DNA of 28,127 nucleotides from a virus. Position 1 is the first letter of the stretch. Every line of letters begins with the position of its first letter. Both the position numbers and the translations under genes were made by a program. Of the stretch, positions 15,660 to 24,905 are shown piece by piece. The notes under the pieces are model-generated. The model was given only the letters and a program-made list of their open reading frames with translations. It was not told the origin of the DNA and did no database searches. The stretch spans positions 1 through 28,127 of IMG/VR virus record IMGVR_UViG_3300025466_000139. One strand, written 5' to 3'.

Positions 15660-18600
15660 TTAATATATACGCCATGTTGAATTTGGCGGAGGGGCGCCAT
15701 TTTTCGGTGACATTACCGACCAATCAGGTAAAGGTCGAGTTATATCTTCAGGCGGGCCTAATTTCTTAATATAATCTTCGGCGTGCGATATGCCTTGTGT
15801 TGTAGCAAATTTCGCATTGAATGCTGAGATATTTTCAGGTTTTGGATCACGCAACAAAGCGGTAACAACGGTTGCCCATTCATCCGCGCCCACATATCTC
15901 TGCGTTCCGCTCTTTTCTGTAATTTTTGGCAGATTACGCATCATGGTATTCCATTCAATAGGATTGACGCCTGCCGGTGGTTTAGGAACATTTGTTTCTG
16001 CAAGTATGCGATACATAGGCGTATCAATTGCCAATGTGGATTCTTGTTTTTCACGCTCCATAAGCGCATCGTATTTTGCTTTTTCTTTTTCGGCAGGTTC
16101 GCGATAAATTTTAAAGAACGCATCTTGCTTTTTCGGATCTATGGCTAAAGGAAATTGAGTTGGATCATTACCATCCGCTACCCATTTTGTCATGGCAGTA
16201 TCAATATCACGAATAGCGTTTTCTTTGGCAATATTACCTTTAATATCAGTGTTGATTTTGCCTCCGGCATAATCCTGAGTTAGCACCAATTCATCTTTTG
16301 CTCTTTCAAACAAGCTGTTCAAAACTACAGCGCGGGAGGATGTGTAACCCTCTTGCTTATCCTTGAGCAGACTAAAACCAAGCTGAAAGCCAGCTTTATT
16401 TATCTCTTTGTTGGCGAATAGGGTTTCCAATTGGCCGACACTTTTTATACGGTCTGGGCGGTCAGCGGGCAATGTCAACCGTTTCATCATGTCATCGACG
16501 CCAGCACCATAAGTATCTTCATCATTCCCGGCCAGCTTATTGACAAGATTGTATAATGATAATTTTGAAGATGCGTTCAAATCGTCATTGTTTATTATTT
16601 TATCGACGAGAGCATTCAAACTTGCAGTGTCATGTTTTCTATCAAAAGTGAGGGCTTGCGTTGTGAAATCATTTTCAGCAATTCGAGATGCGTCTGCGGA
16701 TTTTCGCATGTTGGTTTCATATTGAATATTTCGTGCAGTGGCTTTCTTTGCCACTTGAGCACGCGCAATCGTTTTAACTTCTTCGCTCGCACCAGATTCT
16801 TCAATTCGCTGATACGCTTGCGCTTCAGAATCGGCGATCATTTGTTTTGTAACTTCAACCGGCCTAGGCGGAACATTAGCACCATTTTTAATCTCTGATG
16901 CAATCGCGTCCTCAGAAACGGGCATAACTTTAGGTTTAGCGGGTTCCTCTGCGGTGCTTACTGGAGCTACAACATCAGGTTTATTATAGTCGGTTAAAAG
17001 TGTTGGAGGTGAACCCATATCACTTTGCGAGAAACCTAAAGAGGGGGTCGTGATGTTTGTTTGCGGTGCAAAAGTATTCGTTCCGGTTATTGGAAAATCT
17101 CGAAATGCAAAACCCATTGCGGCGGTAGAAGGACGATCAGGTGCGCCAGATACACTTGCAGGCATGGTCATTGATCGACCGCCACCAATTGTAGCTTTGG
17201 CGTTATTAAATGTGACAATCCATTTATTTGCAAAATCTTGAGCTGATATATTTGAATCATCATTTTTGCCGATATTACCGCGAACAGCCTGCATGGCCAA
17301 AGCACGATTGCCTTTGTACGCATAGCGCGTAAGAGCATCAACAGCACTCATTTCAGGATGGCCGAGCAAAGCAGCCGCACCAACAGATCCTTGTTGATGC
17401 GCCAGATAGAGTTCAGCACCGGTGACATCCCGCCCAAGACGCCGATTTAAATCTTGCCGATTATCAATGGCTAGACGTTGAGCACCGATATAGGATTCGT
17501 TTGGATCTAATGGTGAGCCGTGAACGTATTTCTTTGCGGTGCCGGGCATAAATTGCATCACGCCTTGTGCAGCATGGCCGGGTTGCCCAGCACCAGTATT
17601 TGCACCAAAACGTGATTCAATATAAGCTGTAGTGGCTAAATCCTGTTCTGAAAATCCACCTTGTTTTTCCATCTCAACGGCTTGTTTCCAACCCCATGTT
17701 GATCGTACTGCATCCGGTATGGCCAAAGTAGGTAAAGCATTTGCTCCGACAGATGAAGCCGGTGGAATATCGGAAGCGTCAACCATACCACGAGTACGGG
17801 TTAAACTTGCCGCTGAACCGTGTAGATTGTCAGGTGTGTTTGGAGGGAATATTGTATCGCTTATTTTTTTATAGTCTTTTGGGTGTACGCCATCTGAAGA
17901 TAAATTTTCAGGGTCCAGTGGTCCCATAAAAGAAACGCCAGCTTTTTTGGCAATGTCTGATAATTGGCCATTCACATTCAAATTTTTAAAACTATCGTTA
18001 GGGCCAGTACCAACACCTGCAATATGAATACGCGAGGGTGCTATGCCCATGTCTGTAAACGCTTTAATCTGATCCGCAACAATCCCTATACTTTTTGGAT
18101 CATTTGACACGCCAGTTGATACTATGATGGCGCCAGTGCCGAAGTCAGCGGCTTTCATAGATTGAATTTTTGTTAATATGCGATTTGGTGTTAAGCCGAC
18201 AGTTGTATCGCCGGGCGCACCGGAAGCAGTGCGAATACCTTCGCCAATTGAATCGCCAATCACAAATGAATTTTTTGGATTACTATTGGCAGGAAGAGGA
18301 GGGGAAACACCCTCTGCAAGATTTCGGCCTTCGTAATCGTCGGCCTTTCTTTTGTAATCGTCGTACAAAGTTTCGTAATCAAGACCTAAAAATTGTGCGT
18401 TATCTTTGACCAATTGAAAAGATTTATCAGGACGTGTCGGCCCATACGCTTTAATTTTCACCTTAAGGAAGTATTTTTCACCATCGCGTATCGCCGCATC
18501 ATACTGCGGAGAACCTTCTACAGCTCCCGTATCGTGTAAAGCCTGTTTGACATGGGCATTTACTATATCGTGATGAGCGCTTTCTAAAACAGCATCGTCA

Positions 18601-19151
18601 AAAGGATGTGCCATAATTTGCTGAGTTGCAGCACTTGCCGTGTCAGAATTGACTTTAGAATACCATTCAGTTGCTTGCTTTGAGGAGTGTGTACCGATTT
18701 CACCCAAAGCATAATTGCTGGTGCGGCGCGAGCCGGTTTCAAATGTATAACGTGCAGCATCAGTTGGCATATTTGCACCAAGTGATTGACGTAGAGCTTC
18801 TAATTGCTGCTCGACCTGCGGGCGCGCACGCAATGCTGCTTCACCGTTCAAACCGAGGTAGCCAGTATCCGGCATGTCAGTGCCGTCTGGTCCTTTAATC
18901 ATTTTGTTTGGATCACCATGCAAAATGTGATTGGTTTGCTCTGTATATTTGTTTACCGCATCATCTGCCGATATTTCATTGTGAAGTGAGGCATATTTAT
19001 TAAGCCCTTCCCCAAGTTTCCCCAAACCTTCTGCAATTTGACCACCAAAAGCATTTGGATTGGCCGCAGGAACACTAATCGGACCGGCTGAAGATGGGCC
19101 AATTGGTTCGACTGTAGGCGTGGCATAAGGATCAGAAAGGAAATTTGCCAT
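15660..19151 (-). CDS. Ejection protein with SGNH hydrolase and lytic transglycosylase domains
   Basis: A protein of 1163 aa with an ATG at 19151 and a weak AGG upstream. Residues 1-290 are helical and charged. Residues about 294-437 carry the SGNH/GDSL blocks: GDSIGEG with Ser301, VSTGVSNDP with Gly347 and Asn350, and SSDGVHP with Asp420 and His423. Residues about 485-625 are an SLT transglycosylase domain: TTAYIESRFG with catalytic Glu512, AAQGVMQFMPGTA, LYLAHQQG and YAYKGNR. Residues 740-1163 are charged helices, including a 770-830 coiled-coil-like part. Known podovirus ejection proteins (T7 gp16) carry a transglycosylase that opens peptidoglycan during DNA entry, and this gene holds that position. 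The SGNH domain is an extra. It could remove O-acetyl groups that would block the transglycosylase, which is inference. It precedes the polyvalent gene by 14 bases. Confidence 0.85.
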   Translation of the reverse strand: MANFLSDPYATPTVEPIGPSSAGPISVPAANPNAFGGQIAEGLGKLGEGLNKYASLHNEISADDAVNKYTEQTNHILHGDPNKMIKGPDGTDMPDTGYLGLNGEAALRARPQVEQQLEALRQSLGANMPTDAARYTFETGSRRTSNYALGEIGTHSSKQATEWYSKVNSDTASAATQQIMAHPFDDAVLESAHHDIVNAHVKQALHDTGAVEGSPQYDAAIRDGEKYFLKVKIKAYGPTRPDKSFQLVKDNAQFLGLDYETLYDDYKRKADDYEGRNLAEGVSPPLPANSNPKNSFVIGDSIGEGIRTASGAPGDTTVGLTPNRILTKIQSMKAADFGTGAIIVSTGVSNDPKSIGIVADQIKAFTDMGIAPSRIHIAGVGTGPNDSFKNLNVNGQLSDIAKKAGVSFMGPLDPENLSSDGVHPKDYKKISDTIFPPNTPDNLHGSAASLTRTRGMVDASDIPPASSVGANALPTLAIPDAVRSTWGWKQAVEMEKQGGFSEQDLATTAYIESRFGANTGAGQPGHAAQGVMQFMPGTAKKYVHGSPLDPNESYIGAQRLAIDNRQDLNRRLGRDVTGAELYLAHQQGSVGAAALLGHPEMSAVDALTRYAYKGNRALAMQAVRGNIGKNDDSNISAQDFANKWIVTFNNAKATIGGGRSMTMPASVSGAPDRPSTAAMGFAFRDFPITGTNTFAPQTNITTPSLGFSQSDMGSPPTLLTDYNKPDVVAPVSTAEEPAKPKVMPVSEDAIASEIKNGANVPPRPVEVTKQMIADSEAQAYQRIEESGASEEVKTIARAQVAKKATARNIQYETNMRKSADASRIAENDFTTQALTFDRKHDTASLNALVDKIINNDDLNASSKLSLYNLVNKLAGNDEDTYGAGVDDMMKRLTLPADRPDRIKSVGQLETLFANKEINKAGFQLGFSLLKDKQEGYTSSRAVVLNSLFERAKDELVLTQDYAGGKINTDIKGNIAKENAIRDIDTAMTKWVADGNDPTQFPLAIDPKKQDAFFKIYREPAEKEKAKYDALMEREKQESTLAIDTPMYRILAETNVPKPPAGVNPIEWNTMMRNLPKITEKSGTQRYVGADEWATVVTALLRDPKPENISAFNAKFATTQGISHAEDYIKKLGPPEDITRPLPDWSVMSPKNGAPPPNSTWRIY

Positions 19152-19172
19152 TTTTAATAAGACCTATGACTG

Positions 19173-19781
19173 TTAAACTTGGCCACCGCCGGCGAACCCA
19201 AAATTAGCTTGTTGAGTTCCAAACAGATAGGAGCCAAGATTAGGTGTATTGACTTGCCCGGGTGCAAATAAACTACCAATACTGGATGCGCCGCTTGCTA
19301 AAGAGGAACCCATACTGCCAAAATTACCAATACCGCCAGCCAAACTTCCAGCAGCGCCAAGAATACCACCGAAAATATCGAAAGATGCTTGTGATTCAAG
19401 AGCACTGGCCTGATCCAAATAACTTTTTTGCTGCGTGATATATCCATAGGCTTGTTTTTCGGCATTTGATTGAGTTGTTTGAACATTTGTATTTGCATTT
19501 TGAGTTGCACCAGCCTCAACATCCTTTACAGACCCAGTATTGACATCAATACCTTTCGCCGCAATACCAGCTTTATATTGTGCAATTTCTTCGCGACTTT
19601 TCAGACCTACATTGGTTGCTTGAATAGTACCGGCTTGACTTGTCCATTGTGCATTTTGCTGCGCGACAATCGCATTATTTCGGGCAATTTGAGCTTGATA
19701 ATCCGCAGCATTGGACGAAGCAATACCGCCCATAATTGAGCTGCCTGCGGAAATCAATGTGCCAAGCATAGCAAAGCCCAT
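19173..19781 (-). CDS. Internal virion protein, T7 gp14-like
   Basis: A protein of 202 aa with an ATG at 19781, one base after the upstream stop (TAACATG). Residues 1-25 form a Gly/Ser-rich hydrophobic segment (LGTLISAGSSIMGGIASS). Residues 27-125 are helical (AADYQAQIARNNAIVAQQNA, KAGIAAKGIDVNTGSV, QSNAEKQAYGYITQQ). This is the usual signature of podovirus gp14-like ejection proteins, in which Q-rich helices flank a GVDVNSGS-like turn. Residues 133-170 are a second Gly/Ala/Ser-rich hydrophobic segment. In T7 the protein forms the outer-membrane pore of the ejection channel. Order with the gp13-like gene upstream and the transglycosylase gene downstream supports this role. Confidence 0.8.
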   Translation of the reverse strand: MGFAMLGTLISAGSSIMGGIASSNAADYQAQIARNNAIVAQQNAQWTSQAGTIQATNVGLKSREEIAQYKAGIAAKGIDVNTGSVKDVEAGATQNANTNVQTTQSNAEKQAYGYITQQKSYLDQASALESQASFDIFGGILGAAGSLAGGIGNFGSMGSSLASGASSIGSLFAPGQVNTPNLGSYLFGTQQANFGFAGGGQV

Positions 19782-19782
19782 G

Positions 19783-20244
19783 TTATAATCCTATGTGATA
19801 GCGCCGAAAAGGTGCATTATTTATACCAAAAGGTTCTGGCTCGTCGAGTTTAAAGCCGCAAGCAATTAAAAAACTGCAAGCGCCACCATACGACGCATCA
19901 ACATAACCAATTAACTGTGGACGCCATTCTAGCATCTTTTGAACTTGCTGTCGCCCAACTTTAATGAAAGCAATCGGCATTCTAGCAGCTGCAGGCGTAG
20001 TCAATAACCAAGGATAACCTGTATGGCCGATATAACTACTGCACAATCCAAACATAAGGGCTAGATCACCATCTACAAAAATTGCATCAGCATATAAACT
20101 GTTGCGAAGGCTTTTCCAAATTGCTCGTTTTGGTGTTAATCCGCACACTTCAATTTCACGCCGATCACCATCTCTTAAATTATTGGCCAGTATTACAGCG
20201 TGTTCACCTGTTGCTGGTACAATATGTATTCTTGGATCAAGCAT
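19783..20244 (-). CDS. GNAT-fold internal virion protein, T7 gp13-like
   Basis: A protein of 153 aa from the ATG at 20244, chosen because GAGAAC lies about 5 bases upstream and it overlaps the upstream stop by 8 bases. ATG at 20259 is an alternative without a clear SD. The protein contains ATGEHAVILANNLRDGDRRE, VDGDLALMFGL, PWLLTTPAAA, QLIGYVDASY and FLIACGFKLDEPEPFG. This pattern is typical of the gp13/DUF2833-type GNAT-fold proteins found before gp14-like genes in podoviruses. In T7 gp13 is needed for virion assembly but is not known as an enzyme. The C-terminal ACGFKLDEPEPFG matches the end of acetyltransferase folds. Confidence 0.75.
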   Translation of the reverse strand: MLDPRIHIVPATGEHAVILANNLRDGDRREIEVCGLTPKRAIWKSLRNSLYADAIFVDGDLALMFGLCSSYIGHTGYPWLLTTPAAARMPIAFIKVGRQQVQKMLEWRPQLIGYVDASYGGACSFLIACGFKLDEPEPFGINNAPFRRYHIGL

Positions 20245-20464
20245 GAAGTTCTCGTTCATCGACAATTGGGCTTAAACGGTGCAGCCACTGCCGACAAATA
20301 TCATTGGCCGTGACCTCCGGCCATACTACGATAAATCTTAATTCACCGTCAATTTCTCTTTCCACCGTCCAAGGTGAATAATGACAAGTTAATTGTGATT
20401 CACTCACACCGTTTTTTTCGGCTCGCACCACAACAGCATTTTGACATTCTGCACAACCGGCCAT
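20237..20464 (-). CDS. Small cysteine-containing protein, unknown function
   Basis: A protein of 75 aa from the ATG at 20464, with GTGGGG about 9 bases upstream. An earlier in-frame start would overlap the nozzle gene and has no better support. It starts MAGCAECQN, a CxxC pair, and also has Cys38 (LTCHYSPWTV) and Cys61 (NDICRQWL). Two CxxC-like pairs could bind a metal, but there is no second clean pair. The middle is beta-like (GELRFIVVWPEV) and the C-terminus is helical (RQWLHRLSPIVDERELHA). Located between tail nozzle and gp13-like genes. I do not recognise the family. Confidence 0.7.
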   Translation of the reverse strand: MAGCAECQNAVVVRAEKNGVSESQLTCHYSPWTVEREIDGELRFIVVWPEVTANDICRQWLHRLSPIVDERELHA

Positions 20465-20468
20465 GATA

Positions 20469-23400
20469 TTACCCCACTTGATCGTCTGAATCACCACTTT
20501 CCCATGTCGGTGCTAATAGAAGCACATTCATAGGAAGTGGATTTATTTGCTGCACAGCCAAGAAACCGGGACTAGCTTCCCCATCAAGCATATTCCAATC
20601 ATCATCAATCGGTAGATAACGATCACCAGTGAATAGCGGAATTGCATGGCTGTTGTTTAAGGGAACATCACGTTCTTTAATTTCTTGCAGATTATTCCAA
20701 ATTGTTTCGGCTTGATACGGTGTCGTCGAAGCTGTAGGTTGATTAGCACCTGCAAAGACTCCGCGACTTTTATCCATACGGACAGTCATACCGGAAATTC
20801 TTTTACGTTTTCCTTGAATAGTAGTGTGACCGCCAGCTATATCCAAATGCAGAGTTTGAACTTGTGCAACAAAAGGCAAACCAATTGTTATAGCTGTTGC
20901 GGGATTAGGCAATTCTACAGTGCCATTTGTTACGGTCAAACCAGACACGACATTTCCGTCAGCTAAAGCAGTCACTTGCAAACCTTCCAAGTGTTGAAGA
21001 TTTGTAATTGTTTGTAAAGGAGTTGTTATTGTCCAGTCACCATAAGGAGCGGGTGCTGGCGTGTTATAAGGATCATTTGAAATAGTTAGAGTGATATTTT
21101 GTGACATCGTGCAAATGACTTGAAAAGCATTGACGAATGTAATCACAGTTCCGATACCGCCGCTCATACGAATTACCGAGCCGACATCGGCGGAAGTAAA
21201 TACAGGTTGATCTGCGGTGAAAGTTATGGAACGATCAATCGTCAAACCAACCGCACCACCATGGCCGGTAGGGTCTTGCAATTTTACTTGTATCCGGCTG
21301 TAGCTAGAACCGCCGTTCACAACAACGGCACTTGTTATCGAACCGCCAAATGCGCCATCACCGCCGAAATCTGTGTTGAAATCGCTATTAAAATCCGAAG
21401 TGACTGAAGTTTGCAGTTTAACAATCGCACCGTGCCCAGATCCTGACGGATCAGTTATGATTAAACTAGGGTTTGAATATCCCGTGCCACCATTGATAAC
21501 GAATGCAGTCAGGACACTTCCCGAACCGGACGCGGAACTGGCCGATAAATTAGCATTTCGTATGCCTTGTATTGATGCAAGGCCGCAATCAACGCACCAC
21601 GGATCTTCAGTATTCACCCACAAACGATTATCCATACGCTCGACATAGTAAGCCCATTTTGAATATGCGCGGATATATCTTTTCACTATGAAATAAATGG
21701 CGTCGATTGGTGGCTCAACGATAGATACAACAGACTGAAATAAGCCATTCGTATCGTGTCTCGCCCATCCGTTAATTTCTTGCTCTTTGAGATATGTAAG
21801 TGACAACGCTTTGCCGTCATCACGCACCGCCCACAAAAGTTTGTAGGGTTCTTTTGCCCAAGCCCATTCTTTAATCTGATGATTTTCAAGAAGGTGACTC
21901 GATAAAAAGCTGATGTCTGTACCAGCATAAATCTGTGCAAAGAAATTATACTGCAAAGAAATGACCACAGAACCTAAAGGCTGTAGATGGAGAATGTCGT
22001 AATTGATTTTTACAGGCGGCACAGTCTGTGAAAAGCCATTTGATGCTTGTGGCGTTGCACTTTGACTTGCTGGCGTAATGGCGCTTCCGTTTCCGTTTGC
22101 ACCTGACAACTGCCAAGCGTCCAACCCTGTACCAACGACTAAGCCGCCCGGCATTGGTTGCAGCCATTGAATACCATTGACCTGTAAGCCCCAAGGATTG
22201 CCGGAGATCGCATCGCTTGCAATTGGTGGTGATGCTGCGTCCATGTTGGTGTACGCGCCTGTCTGGCTCATCTGATACCCATCTGGGTTATTTAATGAGT
22301 TGGCATACACGCGACGCGATTGAAAATATGAAACAACACTCGGATATGTGCCGGTCTGCGGGCCGATTGTCAGTGAAGCAACAGCACCTGCCCCTGAACC
22401 ACTATCAGTAATAACAAGTGAATCTCCAGCTGTATAATTTTCGCCGGAATTTTGCACAATACAATCAACTACCACACCGCCGACAATGACCGGAGTGATG
22501 ACCGCGCCAGATCCGGTATTGGTTATAACATTTGCACCAACGGTGGCCTGAGTATAACCTGAACCTTGGCTGGTGATAACCGCATTTAAAATCATCCCGC
22601 GAGCAAAAGGATTTACATGAACTGGAGGGGTGCGTGTAAAATCTTGCGTGATGTTTGAATCTACAAATTGGTTGCCAAAAGATGTACCGGCGTAACCAAA
22701 TACGCTTCCGATTGGAACATCGGTATTGTACGATGAAGGCGCTTTATAAATATTGTAGTATCCTGCGGTATTAACCGGAGGCCAGTTAATTGTGATTGAA
22801 CCGAGATACAATGCAATATCGACAGAGTTCAAAACATACGCAATAGGCGATGCAACACTTTCTTGGCCGGTGATAGAATCAACTGCGGTAACGCAATATG
22901 CGTATTTTGTCGGTAATTGCTGACCACTGGTGACTGGCGTTAAAGTCGAAGCAGTGGCGGTGCACGCTGTTGGCGGCAAAATTGATGAAGCATAATTTGT
23001 CTGCACAAATACCCAATTATTTGACGAATAACGTGTCAAATCATAAGGCGGATATTCGGTCAAAGTATTTTGATTTACGCAAGTTAAACTCATTACGTCT
23101 GCGGATTGCGTAAATTTTAAAAACGGTAAATCTACAGCTGAGTATGGTGTTGTTTGCGTATAAACTTTGGCCGCTGTTCCACCGCCAGTCCAGCCGGACA
23201 GGCTTAAACCGTTATAGGAATTTCCAAACATATCAGCAACGGAAACAAGGCAGGATGAACCAACAATGACTGGATTTGTCAGCACGACAAAATATAGATT
23301 GTTTAAGGCCAACAATCCGGTCATCCCGGATACATAAAACATATCTCCAGCTTTCCATGTGGAAGCGTTAAGAGGCAATGTCATTCCGAGAGGCCAAGTG

Positions 23401-23729
23401 CTCGCAATACCCAATATATTTAAAGGTGTTTCAGTGATATACGCGCCTTGTGAAATTACGCGCATATACTGATCGCCAAATTCAAGAGCATAAGACTGTT
23501 GAATTGAAAAGCGAAATGGAATTAAACGTGGCGGGAGAGCCGTACCGTTTTGCAAACACGGGCCGACAAATGCAGTTCCGGCGCGCGAGGCCGTACCGCC
23601 GCGATAATTTACAAAACTGTTCCGCATGACGGAACAACCGGAATGAAATTTCGCTTGATCAGTTCGACCCCAAAACGCGGGGTTTATTTCACCTGATGCG
23701 AATGATGGCCGAGCTGTGGTTTGCGACAT
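20469..23729 (-). CDS. Tail nozzle protein, T7 gp12-like, enlarged
   Basis: A protein of 1086 aa with an ATG at 23729 that shares one base with the upstream stop (TAATG). The N-terminus RPSFASGEINPAFWGRTDQA and RNSFVNYRGGTASRAGTAFVG is typical of podovirus nozzle (tail tubular B-like) proteins. YALEFGDQYMRVIS, TPYSAVDLPFLKFTQSADVM and PPYDLTRYSSNNW are further typical blocks. Residues about 255-345 look like an inserted fibronectin-like domain (YAYCVTAVDSITGQESVAS). Residues about 382-456 and 740-832 are two pairs of GGxGY repeats. Residues 570-720 hold the core (VISLQYNFFAQIYAGTDISF, YVERMDN). T7 gp12 has 794 residues, so this one is about 290 longer, mostly from insertions. It forms the distal tail tube and fibre attachment ring. 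Confidence 0.85.
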   Translation of the reverse strand: MSQTTARPSFASGEINPAFWGRTDQAKFHSGCSVMRNSFVNYRGGTASRAGTAFVGPCLQNGTALPPRLIPFRFSIQQSYALEFGDQYMRVISQGAYITETPLNILGIASTWPLGMTLPLNASTWKAGDMFYVSGMTGLLALNNLYFVVLTNPVIVGSSCLVSVADMFGNSYNGLSLSGWTGGGTAAKVYTQTTPYSAVDLPFLKFTQSADVMSLTCVNQNTLTEYPPYDLTRYSSNNWVFVQTNYASSILPPTACTATASTLTPVTSGQQLPTKYAYCVTAVDSITGQESVASPIAYVLNSVDIALYLGSITINWPPVNTAGYYNIYKAPSSYNTDVPIGSVFGYAGTSFGNQFVDSNITQDFTRTPPVHVNPFARGMILNAVITSQGSGYTQATVGANVITNTGSGAVITPVIVGGVVVDCIVQNSGENYTAGDSLVITDSGSGAGAVASLTIGPQTGTYPSVVSYFQSRRVYANSLNNPDGYQMSQTGAYTNMDAASPPIASDAISGNPWGLQVNGIQWLQPMPGGLVVGTGLDAWQLSGANGNGSAITPASQSATPQASNGFSQTVPPVKINYDILHLQPLGSVVISLQYNFFAQIYAGTDISFLSSHLLENHQIKEWAWAKEPYKLLWAVRDDGKALSLTYLKEQEINGWARHDTNGLFQSVVSIVEPPIDAIYFIVKRYIRAYSKWAYYVERMDNRLWVNTEDPWCVDCGLASIQGIRNANLSASSASGSGSVLTAFVINGGTGYSNPSLIITDPSGSGHGAIVKLQTSVTSDFNSDFNTDFGGDGAFGGSITSAVVVNGGSSYSRIQVKLQDPTGHGGAVGLTIDRSITFTADQPVFTSADVGSVIRMSGGIGTVITFVNAFQVICTMSQNITLTISNDPYNTPAPAPYGDWTITTPLQTITNLQHLEGLQVTALADGNVVSGLTVTNGTVELPNPATAITIGLPFVAQVQTLHLDIAGGHTTIQGKRKRISGMTVRMDKSRGVFAGANQPTASTTPYQAETIWNNLQEIKERDVPLNNSHAIPLFTGDRYLPIDDDWNMLDGEASPGFLAVQQINPLPMNVLLLAPTWESGDSDDQVG

Positions 23730-24526
23730 TAGAAAACACTGCCTCCCGGCATACTCAAGCTATCCCAGCCGATCAATGCAGATGCGGTATTCATGCCGAC
23801 TGGACGTGACATGCGAATTTGAATCCAATCTGGTGTGTTATCAACAACACTTGTACCTTCATTACCGTCAGACATTCGAGCTTGCCGAACAAGTTCAGTG
23901 GCCAATGCAACAGATTTTGCGGCCAATTGATTGTTGCCGGTGATTGGTTCGCATATCCATGAAGCTAAAAGCGCCACGGCAGCATCAAGAAAATTTGAAT
24001 CCCATAAATCGGGATCGTCAATGCGCGCGGTGTAAACAAGCTGCGCTTGAGGCACATTTGTCAAAATAACGCGAATTTGATTGCCGTTTGCATCGACATC
24101 ACTACTTGTTATGAAAGGCGCTTCGACACCGCTATAAGGTGTCATCATAGTGCCGCCTGATGTCGTGAAAGGCACGCTCGATGCGTTTACAGCCGTCACC
24201 GGCCAGATTGGAACAATATAGCGAGGCTTCAAGCAATAAGGTTGCGACGGCCAAGCATATTCGTATGCCCAAGGCATAGGCGGAACAGGGGTCACTCCGT
24301 TTAAGTTTTCGGGAGTGCCGCGCGCTGCTTTCAGTAAAGTAAGACCGGATTGATAACGAGCGCAGTTCCAATGAGCTGCACGAAAAAGCGCGTCAATACG
24401 ATTTTGATATTGACGCGACAATATATTAGCGGCTAGCGAACCATCACTAGGGTCGATGCTCGTAACAGTCGCGCGAGCGCGGATCAGATCAAGTGCCTGA
24501 TTACAAACATCAATTACTGAAGTCAC
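23729..24526 (-). CDS. Head-to-tail adaptor / tail tubular protein A, T7 gp11-like
   Basis: A protein of 265 aa. The start is GTG at 24526, supported by a strong AAGGGG about 8 bases upstream in the 10-base gap. No early ATG is available. Residues 1-60 are helical (VIDVCNQALDLIRARATVTS, RQYQNRIDALFRAAHWNCAR). The middle is beta-rich (PWAYEYAWPSQPYCLKPRYI). Then QLVYTARIDDPDLWDSNFLD, VALLASWICEPITGN and KSVALATELVRQARMSDG follow, the classic pattern of the gp11-like adaptor in BPP-1-type and T7-type podophages. It sits between portal and nozzle in the tail. The next gene overlaps by one base. Confidence 0.85.
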   Translation of the reverse strand: MTSVIDVCNQALDLIRARATVTSIDPSDGSLAANILSRQYQNRIDALFRAAHWNCARYQSGLTLLKAARGTPENLNGVTPVPPMPWAYEYAWPSQPYCLKPRYIVPIWPVTAVNASSVPFTTSGGTMMTPYSGVEAPFITSSDVDANGNQIRVILTNVPQAQLVYTARIDDPDLWDSNFLDAAVALLASWICEPITGNNQLAAKSVALATELVRQARMSDGNEGTSVVDNTPDWIQIRMSRPVGMNTASALIGWDSLSMPGGSVF

Positions 24527-24536
24527 AGCCCACCCC

Positions 24537-24905
24537 TTAATATTTATCGGAGTCCGTGGTATATCGGCTTTTCATACGATCTTCGTTGCTCATGGATGGC
24601 GGTTGTTCGTCCTCATCCTGTTCGACACCGAGATGTGTGATTTGAAGTTCAACACGGCGGCGAAGAGTTTTCTTGCCATCCTCTTCAACTTCATGCTGAC
24701 TATATGCCGTGACTTTGGCCATTGCGTCAAAGGAGACGATGCTGCCAACTTCACAACTTATATCACCGAGTTTATCAAGCTCATCATCGCACAAAGAAAT
24801 GCAAAGACCGTAAGGGTAGGTATTAACCACCGGTTCAGTGGTCATACGTTCCTTTTTCTCTTCGACTTCATCTGGCGTTTTGGCCATGTGAACGAAAGAT
24901 TTCAA
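24537..24905 (-). CDS. Small YPYGL-type capsid-associated protein
   Basis: A protein of 122 aa with a TTG start at 24905, supported by AAGGGAG about 7 bases upstream and by an overlapping TTGA junction with the preceding gene. The first ATG (24887) has no SD. Residues 1-22 are charged. Then comes NTYPYGLCISLCDDELDKLG, a motif that recurs in small head-region phage proteins, some of which are annotated as capsid staple proteins. GSIVSFDAMAKVTAYS and RRRVELQITHLGV complete a beta-like core. The acidic linker DEDEQPP precedes a C-terminal SNEDRMKSRYTTDSDKY, related to the tails of two neighbours. It is probably a capsid-associated protein. The staple role is a recollection of the family and is not proven here. 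Confidence 0.65.
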   Translation of the reverse strand: MKSFVHMAKTPDEVEEKKERMTTEPVVNTYPYGLCISLCDDELDKLGDISCEVGSIVSFDAMAKVTAYSQHEVEEDGKKTLRRRVELQITHLGVEQDEDEQPPSMSNEDRMKSRYTTDSDKY

